Under the pieces are notes generated by a model. The model did no database searches. It was not told the origin of the DNA and worked only from the letters and a program-made list of their open reading frames with translations. The position numbers and the translations under genes are program-made. This document shows, in pieces, positions 9,339 through 19,194 of a DNA stretch of 64,000 nucleotides. The stretch lies in NCBI RefSeq assembly GCF_900116555.1, contig NZ_FPAT01000008.1, positions 62,001 to 126,000 of the forward strand, read 5' to 3'. This stretch comes from Actinopolyspora lacussalsi subsp. righensis (GTDB taxonomy: Bacteria; Actinomycetota; Actinomycetes; Mycobacteriales; Pseudonocardiaceae). Within the stretch, counting starts at the first letter, position 1; each line of letters opens with the position of its first letter.

Positions 9339-10604
9339 GTGGATGCTGTTCACCCCGAATCCGCCGAACCGGACCACTCCGAACCAGTGTTGCTGACACG
9401 TCCCTCCGGTGGTGTCCCACCGGTGGTCGAGCAGCCCCGATCCCTGCGTCTCGCTGCCGCGGCACTCGCCGCGGGCAGTGGGCCGATCGCGATCGATACC
9501 GAGCGCGCCTCCGGGTACCGCTACTCGCAGCGGGCGTATCTGCTGCAGTTACGCCGCGAGGGCACGGGCACGGTACTGATCGACCCGATCGCGCTGAACG
9601 GGGATCCGGGGCCGCTCGTCGCCGCACTCGGTGACACGGAGTGGGTACTACACGCGGCCTCGCAGGACCTGCCGTGCCTGGCCGAACTCGGCCTGCGTCC
9701 GGACCGGCTCTTCGACACGGAACTGGCGGGCCGACTGGCCGGCTACGAACGAGTGTCACTCGGCGCACTCGCGGAGCGACTGCTGTCGTACCGGCTGGAG
9801 AAGGGACACGGTGCGGCCGACTGGTCACGTAGACCGCTACCCCGCGAATGGCTGGTGTACGCGGCGCTCGACGTGGAGCTGTTGGTCGAACTACGTGCCG
9901 CGCTACGCGCGGAGCTCGACAGGCAGGGCAAGCTCGACTGGGCGATGCAGGAGTTCGAAGCGGTTCGCACGGCTCCGCCGCCACCCGCAAGACCGGAACC
10001 GTGGCGTCGAACCTCGGGAATACACCGGCTGCGGACCCCGGTACAGCTGGCGATCGTGCGCGCGCTGTGGCAACTGCGGGACGACATCGCCCGCCGCCGG
10101 GACATCGCGCCGGGACGGATCCTGCCGGACAGCTCGATCATCCGGGCGGCGCGGGAGAATCCGGCCACCAGGGAGGACCTCGTCGCGCTGCCGGTGTTCG
10201 GCGGCAAGCAGCAGCGCAGACGATCCGAGCAGTGGTTCGAGGCGCTGCGGAACGCACGCGAGCTGGACAAGGAGGAACTGCCCGCCATCACCGCACCGAA
10301 CGACGGGCCACCGCCAACGAACAGGTGGGCGGAGCGGGACGCGGCCGCGGCGTCCCGGCTGAGCGCGGTCCGGAACGTGCTCTCCGGTATCGCCGAGCGG
10401 AACAACCTGCCGGTGGAGAACCTGCTGCTGCCGGATCTGGTGCGCAGGCTCTGCTGGCAACCTCCCTCGGATGGTGGTGTGGCATCGATAGCTGCACAGC
10501 TGCACGAACGCGGCGCCCGGCCCTGGCAGGTGGAACTGACGGCGGAACCGATCGCGAAAGCGATGGGCGAGTCCGGCGGCGAAGCTTCCGACCAGGTGAA
10601 ATAA
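9339..10604 (+). CDS. rnd: Ribonuclease D (DEDDy 3'-5' exonuclease with HRDC domain)
   Basis: 421 residues from GTG 9339; the ribosome binding site is weak. Residues about 40-200 form the exonuclease: IAIDTERASGYRY supplies the first D-x-E, followed by the VLHAASQDLPCL and YAALDVELL motifs. An HRDC helical domain follows (RRRDIAPGRILPDSSII). Processes the 3' ends of stable RNAs. Position equals Rv2681. Confidence 0.9.
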   Translation: MDAVHPESAEPDHSEPVLLTRPSGGVPPVVEQPRSLRLAAAALAAGSGPIAIDTERASGYRYSQRAYLLQLRREGTGTVLIDPIALNGDPGPLVAALGDTEWVLHAASQDLPCLAELGLRPDRLFDTELAGRLAGYERVSLGALAERLLSYRLEKGHGAADWSRRPLPREWLVYAALDVELLVELRAALRAELDRQGKLDWAMQEFEAVRTAPPPPARPEPWRRTSGIHRLRTPVQLAIVRALWQLRDDIARRRDIAPGRILPDSSIIRAARENPATREDLVALPVFGGKQQRRRSEQWFEALRNARELDKEELPAITAPNDGPPPTNRWAERDAAAASRLSAVRNVLSGIAERNNLPVENLLLPDLVRRLCWQPPSDGGVASIAAQLHERGARPWQVELTAEPIAKAMGESGGEASDQVK

Positions 10605-10692
10605 TCCGCTCGATTCACGGTCCGCGGCTTCGGTCCGTACTGGTCCGACGGCGGTGTCACGGCTGTGGTTCAGCAGACATCGATCCCACTGG

Positions 10693-10738
10693 TTACCGTC
10701 CGGTAATGAGCGCTAGAGTGCACGTTACCGGCCGGTAG
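10693..10738 (+). promoter_or_regulatory. Two palindromic operators around the fadA promoter
   Basis: TTACCGTCCGGTAA at 10693-10706 and TTACCGGCCGGTAG at 10725-10738 are near-perfect palindromes whose centres are 32 bases (three helical turns) apart. A -10-like TAGAGT at 10714-10719 lies between them. The sites look like those of TetR-type fatty-acid regulators; the regulator gene is not in the window. Confidence 0.6.
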
Positions 10739-10808
10739 CGGCAGAGCCCGCCGTCGGGCAACGGAGCCGCCCGGCCTGGCGCGTACCCACATCGACAAGG
10801 AGCACGCC

Positions 10809-12080
10809 GTGGCAGCACCTGCGTCGGCAGCAGCCGACAAGAGCAGCGGCCCCGCATCGGCGGGAACGCCGCGTGCCCTCAGGAACGTGGTCTTCGTCGA
10901 CGGCGTCCGCACGCCGTTCGGCAAGGCAGGCACCAAGGGCATCTACGCCGAGACCCGAGCTGACGATCTCATCGTCAAGGTCATTCGGGAACTGTTGCGG
11001 CGGCAGCCCGATCTTCCACCGGAACGGATCGACGAGGTCGCCATCGCGGCCACCACCCAGATCGGCGACCAGGGACTGACGATCGGCAGGAACGCGGCCC
11101 TGCTCGCCGGACTGCCCAAATCCGTACCCGGCTTCGCGATCGACCGGATGTGCGCCGGTGCGATGACGGCGGTCACCAACGTCGCGGGCGGCATCGGATT
11201 CGGCGGCTACGACATCGCCGTGGCGGGCGGGGTCGAGCACATGGGCAATCACCCCATGGGCGAGGGGGTGGATCCCAATCCGCGATTCGTGTCCGACAAC
11301 CTGGTCGACTCCTCCGCGCTGGTGATGGGTTCCACCGCCGAGAACCTGCACGACCGGTACCCGAACCTGACCAAGCAGCGCACCGACGCCTACGCCGCGC
11401 TCAGTCAGCAGCGATACGAGGCGGCGGCGAACGCGGGCAGGATCGGCGCGGACCTGGTCCCGGTGGCCACCCGCTCCAGCGAGTCCGGCTGGGGACTGGC
11501 CACCGCCGACGAACCTCCGCGCCCCGGGACCACCGCGGAGTCCCTGGCAGGACTCAAGACTCCCTTCCGGCCGCACGGCCGGGTGACTCCGGGCAACTCC
11601 GCGGGACTCAACGACGGCGCGACCGGCTGTGTCGTCGCCGACGAGGACACCGCCCGTGAACTGGGGCTTCCCGTCGGGATGCGCATGGTCGGCTACTCCT
11701 TCGCCGGTGTGGAGCCCGAGGTCATGGGAGTGGGACCGGTACCGGCCACCGAGAAGGCGCTGCACCGGGCGGGGCTGTCCATCGACGACATCGGACTCTT
11801 CGAGATCAACGAGGCGTTCGCGGTCCAGGTGCTGGCCTTCCTCGAACACTTCGGAATGGCCGACGACGACCCCAGGGTCAACAAGTGGGGCGGAGCGATC
11901 GCCTGCGGACACCCGCTGGCCTCCTCGGGGGTACGGCTGATGACCCAGCTGTCCAGGCAGTTCGCCGAGCATCCGGAGGTTCGCTACGGCATCACCACCA
12001 TGTGCGTCGGCTTCGGCATGGGCGGCACGGTGATCTGGGAGAACCCGAACCACGACAAGACCGCCGGGGGCGCCAAGTGA
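10809..12080 (+). CDS. fadA: Acetyl-CoA C-acyltransferase (thiolase), FadA
   Basis: 423 residues from GTG 10809 with AAGGAG about six bases upstream. Carries out the thiolytic step of fatty-acid beta-oxidation as the beta subunit beside FadB. Thiolase landmarks: nucleophile Cys 115 in DRMCAGAMTAV, the NEAFAVQ histidine/asparagine region, and the C-terminal ACGHPLASSG plus CVGFGMGGTV motifs. The stop overlaps the GTG start of fadB by four bases (GTGA), so translation is coupled. Confidence 0.93.
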   Translation: MAAPASAAADKSSGPASAGTPRALRNVVFVDGVRTPFGKAGTKGIYAETRADDLIVKVIRELLRRQPDLPPERIDEVAIAATTQIGDQGLTIGRNAALLAGLPKSVPGFAIDRMCAGAMTAVTNVAGGIGFGGYDIAVAGGVEHMGNHPMGEGVDPNPRFVSDNLVDSSALVMGSTAENLHDRYPNLTKQRTDAYAALSQQRYEAAANAGRIGADLVPVATRSSESGWGLATADEPPRPGTTAESLAGLKTPFRPHGRVTPGNSAGLNDGATGCVVADEDTARELGLPVGMRMVGYSFAGVEPEVMGVGPVPATEKALHRAGLSIDDIGLFEINEAFAVQVLAFLEHFGMADDDPRVNKWGGAIACGHPLASSGVRLMTQLSRQFAEHPEVRYGITTMCVGFGMGGTVIWENPNHDKTAGGAK

Positions 12081-14185
12081 GCATCGACAGCGATTCCGCA
12101 GCACTGTTTCCCGACGAGGTCGTGACCCGCGCCCACACCCGGCTCGTCGAGGTTCCGGGACTGGACGGCAGGGTCGCGCTCGTCACCATCGACAACGGTC
12201 ACGACCACACCAAGCCGTCCACCTTCGGCCCGGCCGGACTCGCCTCGCTGGACTCCGCGCTGGACGAGGCGTTCGCGGCGGAGCCTGCCGCCATCGCGGT
12301 GACCGGTAAGCCGTTCGTGTTCGCCGTCGGGGCCGACCTGTCCGGGATGGGTCAGCTCAGCGAACGGGAGTACGCCCACCGGATCGCCAAGGCGGGGCAC
12401 GACGTGTTCCGACGGCTCACCGAGTCCGAGATCCCCACCTTCGCCTTCGTCAACGGCGCGGCCCTGGGAGGCGGGCTCGAACTGGCCCTGTCGTGCCACT
12501 ACCGCACCGTGGCCGACAACGCGGGCGCGATCGCGTTCCCCGAGTGCTTCCTGGGCCTGTTCCCGGGCTGGGGCGGCACCCAGCTGCTGCCCAACCTGGT
12601 CGGCGCGGACCAGGCGGTGACCGTGATCCTGGAGAACTCGCTCAACCAGAACAAGATGCTCAACCCCGGTAAGGCCACCGGCATGGGCATCTTCGACATC
12701 CAGCTCGAGTCCCCCGACTTCCTGGAGGAATCGCTGCGCTGGGCCGCGCGGGTGATCAACGGGTCCAGCACCGTGCAGCGCGCCGAGATCGACCGCGGTC
12801 AGGGCTGGGACGAGGCGATCAGTCGGGCGAAGGAGATCGCGGCGAGCAAGACGCACGGCGCCTCGCCGGGTGTGAACAAGGCCGTCGAGCTGATCGAACT
12901 CGCCAGGAACAACGACCTCGACGCCGGTTACGCGGCCGAGACCGAAGCACTCGCCGACGCGCTGATGACCGACGAGCTGCGTGCCGGGCTCTACGCCTTC
13001 GACCTCACGCAGAAGCGGGCGAAGAAGCCGGCCGGAGCACCGGACAAGTCCCTGGCCAACGACGTCAACAAGGTGGGCGTCGTCGGCGCGGGGCTGATGG
13101 CCGGGCAACTGGCGCTGCTGTTCGCACGCCGCCTGGAGGTGCCGGTGGTACTCACCGACATCGACCAGGGACGCATCGACAAGGGCGTGGCCTACGTACA
13201 CGGCGAGATCGACAAGCTCGGTGCGAAGGGACGGCTCTCCTCCGACGGAGTGAACCGACTCAAGGCGCTGGTCACCGGTTCGCTGGACAAGAGCGCCTTC
13301 GCCGACGCCGACTTCGTCATCGAGGCCGTGTTCGAGGAGATGTCGGTCAAGCAGCAGGTGTTCGGCGAGTTGGAGCAGCACGTCTCGCCGGAGACGGTGT
13401 TGGCCACCAACACCTCCTCGCTCTCGGTCGGCGAGATGGGGGCGAAGCTCGCCCATCCGGAACGGGTGGTGGGCTTCCACTTCTTCAACCCCGTCGCGGT
13501 ACTGCCGCTGCTGGAGATCGTGCGCGGCGAGCGGACCGACGACAGCGCGTTGGCCACGGCCTTCGCGGTCGGCAAGAAGCTCAAGAAGTCCTGCGTGCTG
13601 ACCGCCGACACACCCGCCTTCGTGGTCAACCGGCTGCTGACCCGTTTCCTCGGCGAGGTCATCGCCTCGGTCGACGAGGGGACCCCCTTCGAGGTGGCCG
13701 ACCGGGCGCTGAACCCGCTGGGGCTGCCGATGAGTCCGATGGTGCTGCTGCAGCTGGTCGGTCCCGCGATCGCCCAGCACGTCAACGAGACCATGCACGC
13801 CGCCTACCCGGACCGGTTCGGTCTCAGCGACAACCTGCGGCGGTTCGTCGACGCGGGCAAGACGGGCGTGTGGACCACCGACGAGGCGGGCAACCAGATC
13901 GTCGACCCCGAGGTCGCCGAGCTGTGGCAGCAGGGTGACGAGCCGCTCTCCGAGGAACAGGTCCGTGACCGCGCGCTGCGCGCGTTGGCGGAAGAGGCGC
14001 GGATCATGCTGGACGAGGACGTCGTCGTCGAGGCCGCGGATCTCGACCTGTGCATGCTCCTCGGGGCGGGATGGCCGTTCTGGCTGGGCGGCATCACCCC
14101 GTACCTGGACCGCTCGGGCTACTCCGAGCTGGTCAACGGCAAGCGCTTCCACCAACCCGGAGTGGCCAGCCTGCCCAGCAGCTGA
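12077..14185 (+). CDS. fadB: Multifunctional beta-oxidation enzyme FadB (enoyl-CoA hydratase / 3-hydroxyacyl-CoA dehydrogenase)
   Basis: 702 residues from the GTG that overlaps the fadA stop. The first ~300 residues are a crotonase domain (NGAALGGGLELALSCHYR, FPECFLGLFPGWGGTQ); then a Rossmann domain beginning VGVVGAGLMAGQLALLFARR and the dehydrogenase signature HFFNPVAVLPLLEIV. Together with FadA it forms the trifunctional complex. Terminated by the strong hairpin at 14237-14270. Confidence 0.94.
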   Translation: MSIDSDSAALFPDEVVTRAHTRLVEVPGLDGRVALVTIDNGHDHTKPSTFGPAGLASLDSALDEAFAAEPAAIAVTGKPFVFAVGADLSGMGQLSEREYAHRIAKAGHDVFRRLTESEIPTFAFVNGAALGGGLELALSCHYRTVADNAGAIAFPECFLGLFPGWGGTQLLPNLVGADQAVTVILENSLNQNKMLNPGKATGMGIFDIQLESPDFLEESLRWAARVINGSSTVQRAEIDRGQGWDEAISRAKEIAASKTHGASPGVNKAVELIELARNNDLDAGYAAETEALADALMTDELRAGLYAFDLTQKRAKKPAGAPDKSLANDVNKVGVVGAGLMAGQLALLFARRLEVPVVLTDIDQGRIDKGVAYVHGEIDKLGAKGRLSSDGVNRLKALVTGSLDKSAFADADFVIEAVFEEMSVKQQVFGELEQHVSPETVLATNTSSLSVGEMGAKLAHPERVVGFHFFNPVAVLPLLEIVRGERTDDSALATAFAVGKKLKKSCVLTADTPAFVVNRLLTRFLGEVIASVDEGTPFEVADRALNPLGLPMSPMVLLQLVGPAIAQHVNETMHAAYPDRFGLSDNLRRFVDAGKTGVWTTDEAGNQIVDPEVAELWQQGDEPLSEEQVRDRALRALAEEARIMLDEDVVVEAADLDLCMLLGAGWPFWLGGITPYLDRSGYSELVNGKRFHQPGVASLPSS

Positions 14186-14236
14186 GCGATCCCTCCGGAG
14201 ACTCCGACCGGGAGTCACGGAGTGACCGGCGCTCGA

Positions 14237-14270
14237 GGGCCGGGACGGTACCCACCGTCCCGGCCCTTTT
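14237..14270 (+). terminator. Rho-independent terminator of fadAB
   Basis: GGGCCGGGACGGT at 14237-14249 pairs perfectly with ACCGTCCCGGCCC at 14254-14266, four-base loop, followed by TTTT. The best intrinsic terminator in the window. Confidence 0.92.
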
Positions 14271-14411
14271 GGTGTGGAGTGGTCCGCGACGCCCCGAGCG
14301 GGGAAGGCGTTCCGCACGGATTCCTCGGAGCCCGTGCCGATTCGCTCCCGGTGACGGCGCCCGCGTGGGTATCCTCGGAGCACAGCCGCCCCCGGAGCAC
14401 GGCGAATCGCA

Positions 14412-14430
14412 CGCACGGCGGCTCGCCGGT
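14412..14430 (+). repeat. Left copy of a 19-bp direct repeat flanking the Uma2 gene
   Basis: CGCACGGCGGCTCGCCGGT, repeated exactly at 15056-15074. It stands 40 bases before the Uma2 start. Confidence 0.8.
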
Positions 14431-14470
14431 CGTGGCAGGATGGATCACGAACGAGGTGAGGTGATGCTCG

Positions 14471-15049
14471 GTGACCGCGCTTGTACAGCACGAGATCGGC
14501 CCGTTCACGATCGACGACTGGCACGCGCTGCCGGCCCGCGCCGACGGGTCGCGCCTGGAACTGCTCGAAGGGTACTGGCTGGTGACGCCACCACCGAGCG
14601 GCCCGCACCAATGGGCCGAGAAACAGCTCGTGAACTTGCTCGACAGGGCCATCGCGTCCACGCCGAACGCGCTGTACGCGGTGGGTGGCATCGGCGTGGA
14701 GCTCGGCACCGAGCGGCGGACGGCGCTGATCCCGGACTTCGTGGTGCTGGACACCGCTCCCCTCGGCGACTCGTTCGGCGCCGAGCACGTACGGCTCGCC
14801 GGGGAGATCTGGTCACCCGACAACACCGCACGGGAACAGCGCGACAAGCTGGACGCCTGCGCCGAGGCGGGCATCCCGTTCTTCTGGAGCGTGGCCCAGG
14901 ACGGTCGCGGGCCGACCGAGCTGGTGACATACCGGTTGGACGGGGGACGGTACACCCCCGCCACATCGGTACGTCTGGGTGACGGACCGGTACACATCGA
15001 GGAATCACCCGCACCGCTGGAACTGGACATCGCCACCCTGCGGCTCTGA
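14471..15049 (+). CDS. Uma2 family (DUF820) restriction-endonuclease-fold protein
   Basis: 192 residues from GTG 14471 with AGGTGAGG upstream. PD-(D/E)XK-like nuclease fold of unknown biological role. The family core is intact: RLELLEGYWLVTPPPSGPHQ at the front, LIPDFVVLD, then EIWSPDNTAREQRDKLDACAE with the Asp/Glu/Lys expected at the metal site. A single-gene unit between the fadAB terminator and an unrelated two-component system; no such gene is in the equivalent M. tuberculosis locus. Exact 19-bp direct repeats flank it. Confidence 0.85.
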   Translation: MTALVQHEIGPFTIDDWHALPARADGSRLELLEGYWLVTPPPSGPHQWAEKQLVNLLDRAIASTPNALYAVGGIGVELGTERRTALIPDFVVLDTAPLGDSFGAEHVRLAGEIWSPDNTAREQRDKLDACAEAGIPFFWSVAQDGRGPTELVTYRLDGGRYTPATSVRLGDGPVHIEESPAPLELDIATLRL

Positions 15050-15055
15050 GAAATC

Positions 15056-15074
15056 CGCACGGCGGCTCGCCGGT
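15056..15074 (+). repeat. Right copy of the 19-bp direct repeat
   Basis: Identical to 14412-14430, seven bases after the Uma2 stop codon. The two copies enclose the gene as 625 bases of intervening sequence. Confidence 0.8.
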
Positions 15075-15103
15075 GGGAAGTTCCGGGGGCGATCCCGCGG
15101 AGC

Positions 15104-16279
15104 TCACCGCGCGGCGGGCAGCCAAACGGTCACCGACAGCCCGCCACCCGGAACCGGACACGCCGAGACGGCGCCACCGTGCGCGCTCGCCGCTGCCCGC
15201 ACGATGGACAGGCCGAGCCCCGCGCCCGTGCGCGCGGTGCGTTCCGCGCCTGCCCGGCGGAACGGTTCGAACAGCCCGTCCACCCGCTCCGAGGAGACCT
15301 CGGCCCCGGAAGAGGAAACCGTCAACGAGGTCCATTCCCCCGAAACAGCGGTGACGACGGCGATCCAGCCGCCCTCGACGTTGTAGCGCACCGCGTTCTC
15401 CAGCAGGTTCCCCGCCACCCGTTCCAGCAACGCCGGATCCCCCATCGCGAAGGCCGGAGCGGGGCTGACCTCCGTACGCAGCCCGGACGCGCACATCTGC
15501 TCCTCCATTGGCCGCAACGCGGCACGCGCCAGCTCGGTTAGATCGACCGGCTCACGACTCGGCAGCTCGGCCCCCTCGGTGCGGGCGAGCAACAACAACG
15601 ATTCGACGAGTCGCTGCGATTTGGCCGTCGCATCGCGCACCACTCCGGCCATCCGGCGCAGCTCGGCCGCGTCGGCGTTCGGATCGGACAGGGTGACGTC
15701 GAGCTCGGTACGGATCACCGACAACGGCGTGCGCAGCTCGTGACTGGCATTGGCCACGAAACGGTGCTGGGATTCGAAAGCGGTTTGGAGTCGGTCCAGC
15801 ATCCCGTCGAAGGTGTCGGCCAGCTCCGCGACCTCGTCCCTGGGGCCGTGCAACCCGATCCGCTCCCCCAGCGATCGTGCGGAAAGCCTCCGCGCGGTGC
15901 CGGTGACCGAGTGCAGCGGTCGCAGCACCCTGCCGCACACGGTCCACGCCGACACCGCGGCCGCCAGCACGACGGCCACGAAGGCGACACCACCGATCAG
16001 CAGCACCCGCTCCCGCGCCCGGCCGCGCAACGCCTCGGCGAGTTCACCCGCGGAGACCGGCACGCCGTCCACCCGCACCGTGGTTCCGGGAGGCATGCGC
16101 GGCACGGCGGCCACAACGTCGCCGACCAACAACCAGCCGAGCCACAACAGCAGACCGCTGACCAGGGCGACCAGCACGGTCGACAGCAGCGTCAGCCGCA
16201 GTCGCAGGCCGGGGCCGCGCCGCGCGGGGGATTCGACGGGCACGGGACGTTCCACCGAACGAGCCCGGAACAGCATCAC
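15104..16279 (-). CDS. Sensor histidine kinase
   Basis: 391 residues. Two membrane helices (about 28-52 and 92-112) bracket a short 40-residue outside loop, then HAMP, a dimerisation domain with the phospho-accepting His in ASHELRTPL, and the ATPase domain with LLENAVRYN and GAGLGLSIVR. The G1 segment reads VSSSGAEV, slightly degenerate but common in this CutS-like subgroup. Starts inside the stop codon of its response regulator (ATGA overlap). Signal unknown. Confidence 0.9.
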   Translation of the reverse strand: MMLFRARSVERPVPVESPARRGPGLRLRLTLLSTVLVALVSGLLLWLGWLLVGDVVAAVPRMPPGTTVRVDGVPVSAGELAEALRGRARERVLLIGGVAFVAVVLAAAVSAWTVCGRVLRPLHSVTGTARRLSARSLGERIGLHGPRDEVAELADTFDGMLDRLQTAFESQHRFVANASHELRTPLSVIRTELDVTLSDPNADAAELRRMAGVVRDATAKSQRLVESLLLLARTEGAELPSREPVDLTELARAALRPMEEQMCASGLRTEVSPAPAFAMGDPALLERVAGNLLENAVRYNVEGGWIAVVTAVSGEWTSLTVSSSGAEVSSERVDGLFEPFRRAGAERTARTGAGLGLSIVRAAASAHGGAVSACPVPGGGLSVTVWLPAAR

Positions 16280-16992
16280 TTCTCGCCGGCACCGGAGACT
16301 TCGGCGTCCGTGTCGGACGAGGTCCCTGAACCGGCGGAGGGCACGCGGTAACCGGAACCGACCACCGTGTCTATGACGCTCGGGTCACCGAGCTTCTTCC
16401 GCAACGTCATAACGGTCACTCGCACGGTGGTGGTGAACGGATCGGCGTACTCGTCCCACACCCGTTCCAGCAGTTCCTCGGAACTGACCACGGCGCCCCG
16501 CGCGGACAGCAGCACCTGCAGCACCCCGAACTCCTTGCGGGTCAGATCCACCTCGCCACCGCTCCTGCTGACCCGCATCCTGGCGGAGTCCAGCTCGAGA
16601 TCGTGCGCGGTCAGCAACGGTGGTGTGGCGGGTGTGGAACGTCTACCCAGCGCACGAACCCTGGCCACGAGCTCGTCGAACGCGAACGGCTTCGCGAGGT
16701 AGTCGTCGGCACCGAGCGAGAGCCCCTCGACGCGGTCGGCCACCGTACCGCTCGCGGTGAGCATCAGGACCCTGGTGAGCTCCTCGGACGCGACCAGCTC
16801 GGCGCACAACCGGTCACCGGACAACGAGGGCAGATCACGATCCAGCACCACCACGTCGTAGCGAGTGACCGCGACCTTCTCCTGAGCATCGAGACCGTCG
16901 TAGGTCACGTCCACGGCAAGCCCTTCCCGTCTCAGCCCACGCGCGATCGCGTCGGCGAGCGGCTGTTCGTCCTCCACCACAAGGATCCGCAC
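16276..16992 (-). CDS. OmpR-family response regulator
   Basis: 238 residues from GTG 16992; GTG 17013 would add seven residues and neither has a strong ribosome binding site. Receiver domain VRILVVEDEQPLAD, acceptor Asp in VVVLDRDLP, lysine in YLAKPFAF; winged-helix DNA-binding domain with the typical RKEFGVLQVLLS and VVGSGYRVP ends. Co-transcribed with and upstream of the kinase (overlap of four bases). Targets unknown. Confidence 0.9.
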   Translation of the reverse strand: MRILVVEDEQPLADAIARGLRREGLAVDVTYDGLDAQEKVAVTRYDVVVLDRDLPSLSGDRLCAELVASEELTRVLMLTASGTVADRVEGLSLGADDYLAKPFAFDELVARVRALGRRSTPATPPLLTAHDLELDSARMRVSRSGGEVDLTRKEFGVLQVLLSARGAVVSSEELLERVWDEYADPFTTTVRVTVMTLRKKLGDPSVIDTVVGSGYRVPSAGSGTSSDTDAEVSGAGEK

Positions 16993-17043
16993 GCGTTCAC
17001 CGTGCCACAGCACGGCCGTCCCGGACGATCAGGGAGCGCGGGA

Positions 17044-18987
17044 TCACTCGGCTCGCGGTGTGTCCAGATCGGTGGTGATACCGGTCTCCTCCTCGTCCAA
17101 CTGCCCTTCGAGCCGGTCGGCCACCCACTCGGTGATCCTGCGGGCCACGTCCTGCTCGGTGAGCCCGAGTTCGGCGAGCACCTCCCCGCGCGAGGCATGT
17201 TCCAGAAAACGATTCGGAATCGCGAGATCCCGCAGCGGAACGTCGATGTCCGCGTCACGCATGGCGGCCGCCAACGACCACCCGAAACCACCGTGCCGAC
17301 CGCAGTCCTCGAGCGTGACGACGAGACGGTGACACCGGGCCATGTCGAGCACGGCACCCGGAACGGGAACCACCCAGCGCGGATCCACCACGGTCACGCC
17401 GATCCCCTGCGCGGCGAGTCGCTCGGCGGCGGCGACCGCGAGCTCGCCGAACGCGCCGACCGCGCTCAACAGCACGTCCCGTTCCTCGTTTTCGGCGGGG
17501 CGGCGCAGCACGTCGACGCCGTCGACCCGCTCGAGCGCGGGCACCTCGTCGATGACCGTTCCCTTCGAGAACCGCACCACGGTGGGGCCGTCCTCCACCG
17601 CGACCGCTTCCCGCAGCTCCTCACGCAGCGTCGCCGCATCGCGCGGGGCGGCGACCCGAATCCCGGGGATCATCCCCAGGACGGACAGGTCCCACATGCC
17701 GTTGTGGCTCGGCCCGTCGTCACCGGTGACGCCGGAACGGTCCAGGGTCACCGTCACCGGCTGCCGGTGCAGCGCCACATCCATGAGCAACTGGTCGAAC
17801 GCGCGGTTGAGAAACGTCGAGTACACCGCGAACACCGGGTGCAACCCGCCCATCGCCATACCCGCGGCCGAGGTCATGGCATGCTGCTCGGCGATACCCA
17901 CGTCCACGCAGCGATCGGGGTAGTTCCGGGCGAACTTGTCCAGACCGGTGGGGCCCAGCATGGCACCGGTGATCGCGACGATGTCGTCGCGTTCCCCACC
18001 GATACGGACGAGCTCGTCCGAGAACACGTTGGTCCAGCTGGTCGCGGTGGGACCGGTGGGGGCGCCCGTGGCCGGGTCCATCACCTTGACCTGATGCATC
18101 TGGTCGGCCTCGTGGTTCTCGGCGGGCGCGAAGCCGTTGCCCTTCTGAGTGACAGCGTGCACGATCACCGGGCCACCGAACGTCTTGGCCATCCCCAGCG
18201 CGTAGTCCAGTGCCTTGAGGTCGTGCCCGTCCACCGGCCCCAAGTACTTGATCCCGAGATCGGAGAACATCACCTGTGGGCTCAGCGCGTCCTTGATACC
18301 CCGCTTGGCCGCGTGCAGGCCGGTGTAGAGCGGCCGCCCCACCACCGGAAGACTGCGCACGGTACGACGACCGTTCTCCAACGCCCGCTCGTAGCCGGGA
18401 CGCAACCGCAGCGAGGCCAGGTGCTCGGCCAGGCCACCGATCGTGGGTGCGTAGGAACGCCCGTTGTCGTTGACCACGATCACCAGCGGGCGTTCCTGGT
18501 CGGCCGCGATGTTGTTGAGGGCCTCCCAGCACATGCCTCCGGTCAGTGCCCCGTCGCCGACCACGGCGACGACGTGGCGACCGGAGTCGCTCAGCTGGAT
18601 CGCCCGCGCCAGGCCGTCGGCGTAGGACAACGAGGTGGAGGCGTGGCTGTTCTCCACCAGGTCGTGCTCACTCTCGGCCCTCGAGGGGTAACCGGACAGC
18701 CCGTCGCGTTTTCGCAGCCGGTCGAAACCCCGCTGCCTGCCGGTGAGCATCTTGTGCACGTAGGACTGGTGCCCCGTGTCAAACACGATGGGGTCGCGCG
18801 GTGAGTCGAACGCACGGTGCAACGCCAGGGTCAGCTCGACCGCACCGAGATTCGGACCGAGATGACCACCGGTACGCGACACCTTCTCGATCAAGAAGGA
18901 TCTGATCTCGGCGGCGAGCTCGACCAACTCACCGTGCTCCAGGCGCTGGACATCGGCCGGACCGTGCACGGACTCCAGCAGCGTCAC
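17044..18987 (-). CDS. dxs: 1-deoxy-D-xylulose-5-phosphate synthase
   Basis: 647 residues from GTG 18987 preceded by GAGGTGGAG. Thiamine-diphosphate enzyme that condenses pyruvate and glyceraldehyde-3-phosphate, the first step of the MEP isoprenoid route. Seen: [14 protein letters not shown], the TPP motif [17 protein letters not shown], the catalytic Glu in GIAEQHAMT and [15 protein letters not shown]. Normal length. The frame is open 44 codons further upstream, but that part overlaps the promoter palindromes and has no Shine-Dalgarno. Confidence 0.95.
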   Translation of the reverse strand: MTLLESVHGPADVQRLEHGELVELAAEIRSFLIEKVSRTGGHLGPNLGAVELTLALHRAFDSPRDPIVFDTGHQSYVHKMLTGRQRGFDRLRKRDGLSGYPSRAESEHDLVENSHASTSLSYADGLARAIQLSDSGRHVVAVVGDGALTGGMCWEALNNIAADQERPLVIVVNDNGRSYAPTIGGLAEHLASLRLRPGYERALENGRRTVRSLPVVGRPLYTGLHAAKRGIKDALSPQVMFSDLGIKYLGPVDGHDLKALDYALGMAKTFGGPVIVHAVTQKGNGFAPAENHEADQMHQVKVMDPATGAPTGPTATSWTNVFSDELVRIGGERDDIVAITGAMLGPTGLDKFARNYPDRCVDVGIAEQHAMTSAAGMAMGGLHPVFAVYSTFLNRAFDQLLMDVALHRQPVTVTLDRSGVTGDDGPSHNGMWDLSVLGMIPGIRVAAPRDAATLREELREAVAVEDGPTVVRFSKGTVIDEVPALERVDGVDVLRRPAENEERDVLLSAVGAFGELAVAAAERLAAQGIGVTVVDPRWVVPVPGAVLDMARCHRLVVTLEDCGRHGGFGWSLAAAMRDADIDVPLRDLAIPNRFLEHASRGEVLAELGLTEQDVARRITEWVADRLEGQLDEEETGITTDLDTPRAE

Positions 18988-19135
18988 CGCTCCACCTCGC
19001 TCGTCGTGACCGACTACAGGTCTCGGGGCACGGACACGGCTCCGGTTCGCGGAGCGGCCCGCTGCCCACAGCACGCGGCTCCCATCACGGGAACCGCGCT
19101 TCGAACTCTCACTTCGCACATCACGTGCCTGCCGT

Positions 19136-19194
19136 GATGTATTACATCGTCACGTGTTTCGGGATCATGCACTACGGGGTCATGTAATACAGGG
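19136..19194 (-). promoter_or_regulatory. Repeat/palindrome cluster upstream of dxs
   Basis: GATGTATTACATC at 19136-19148 is an odd-centred palindrome. The related TGTAATAC recurs in inverted orientation within TCATGTAATACAGGG (19180-19194), itself a near-copy of TCATGCACTACGGGG (19165-19179). CACGTG occurs on both sides. The cluster sits 150-210 bases ahead of the dxs start and looks like a multi-site operator; no regulator can be named. Confidence 0.45.

Noticed and set aside
11984-14788. Very long open frame on the minus strand opposite fadA/fadB
   Set aside because: It is complementary to strongly recognised fadA/fadB sequence, gives a Gly/Arg/Val low-complexity protein with no domain, and has no ribosome binding site.
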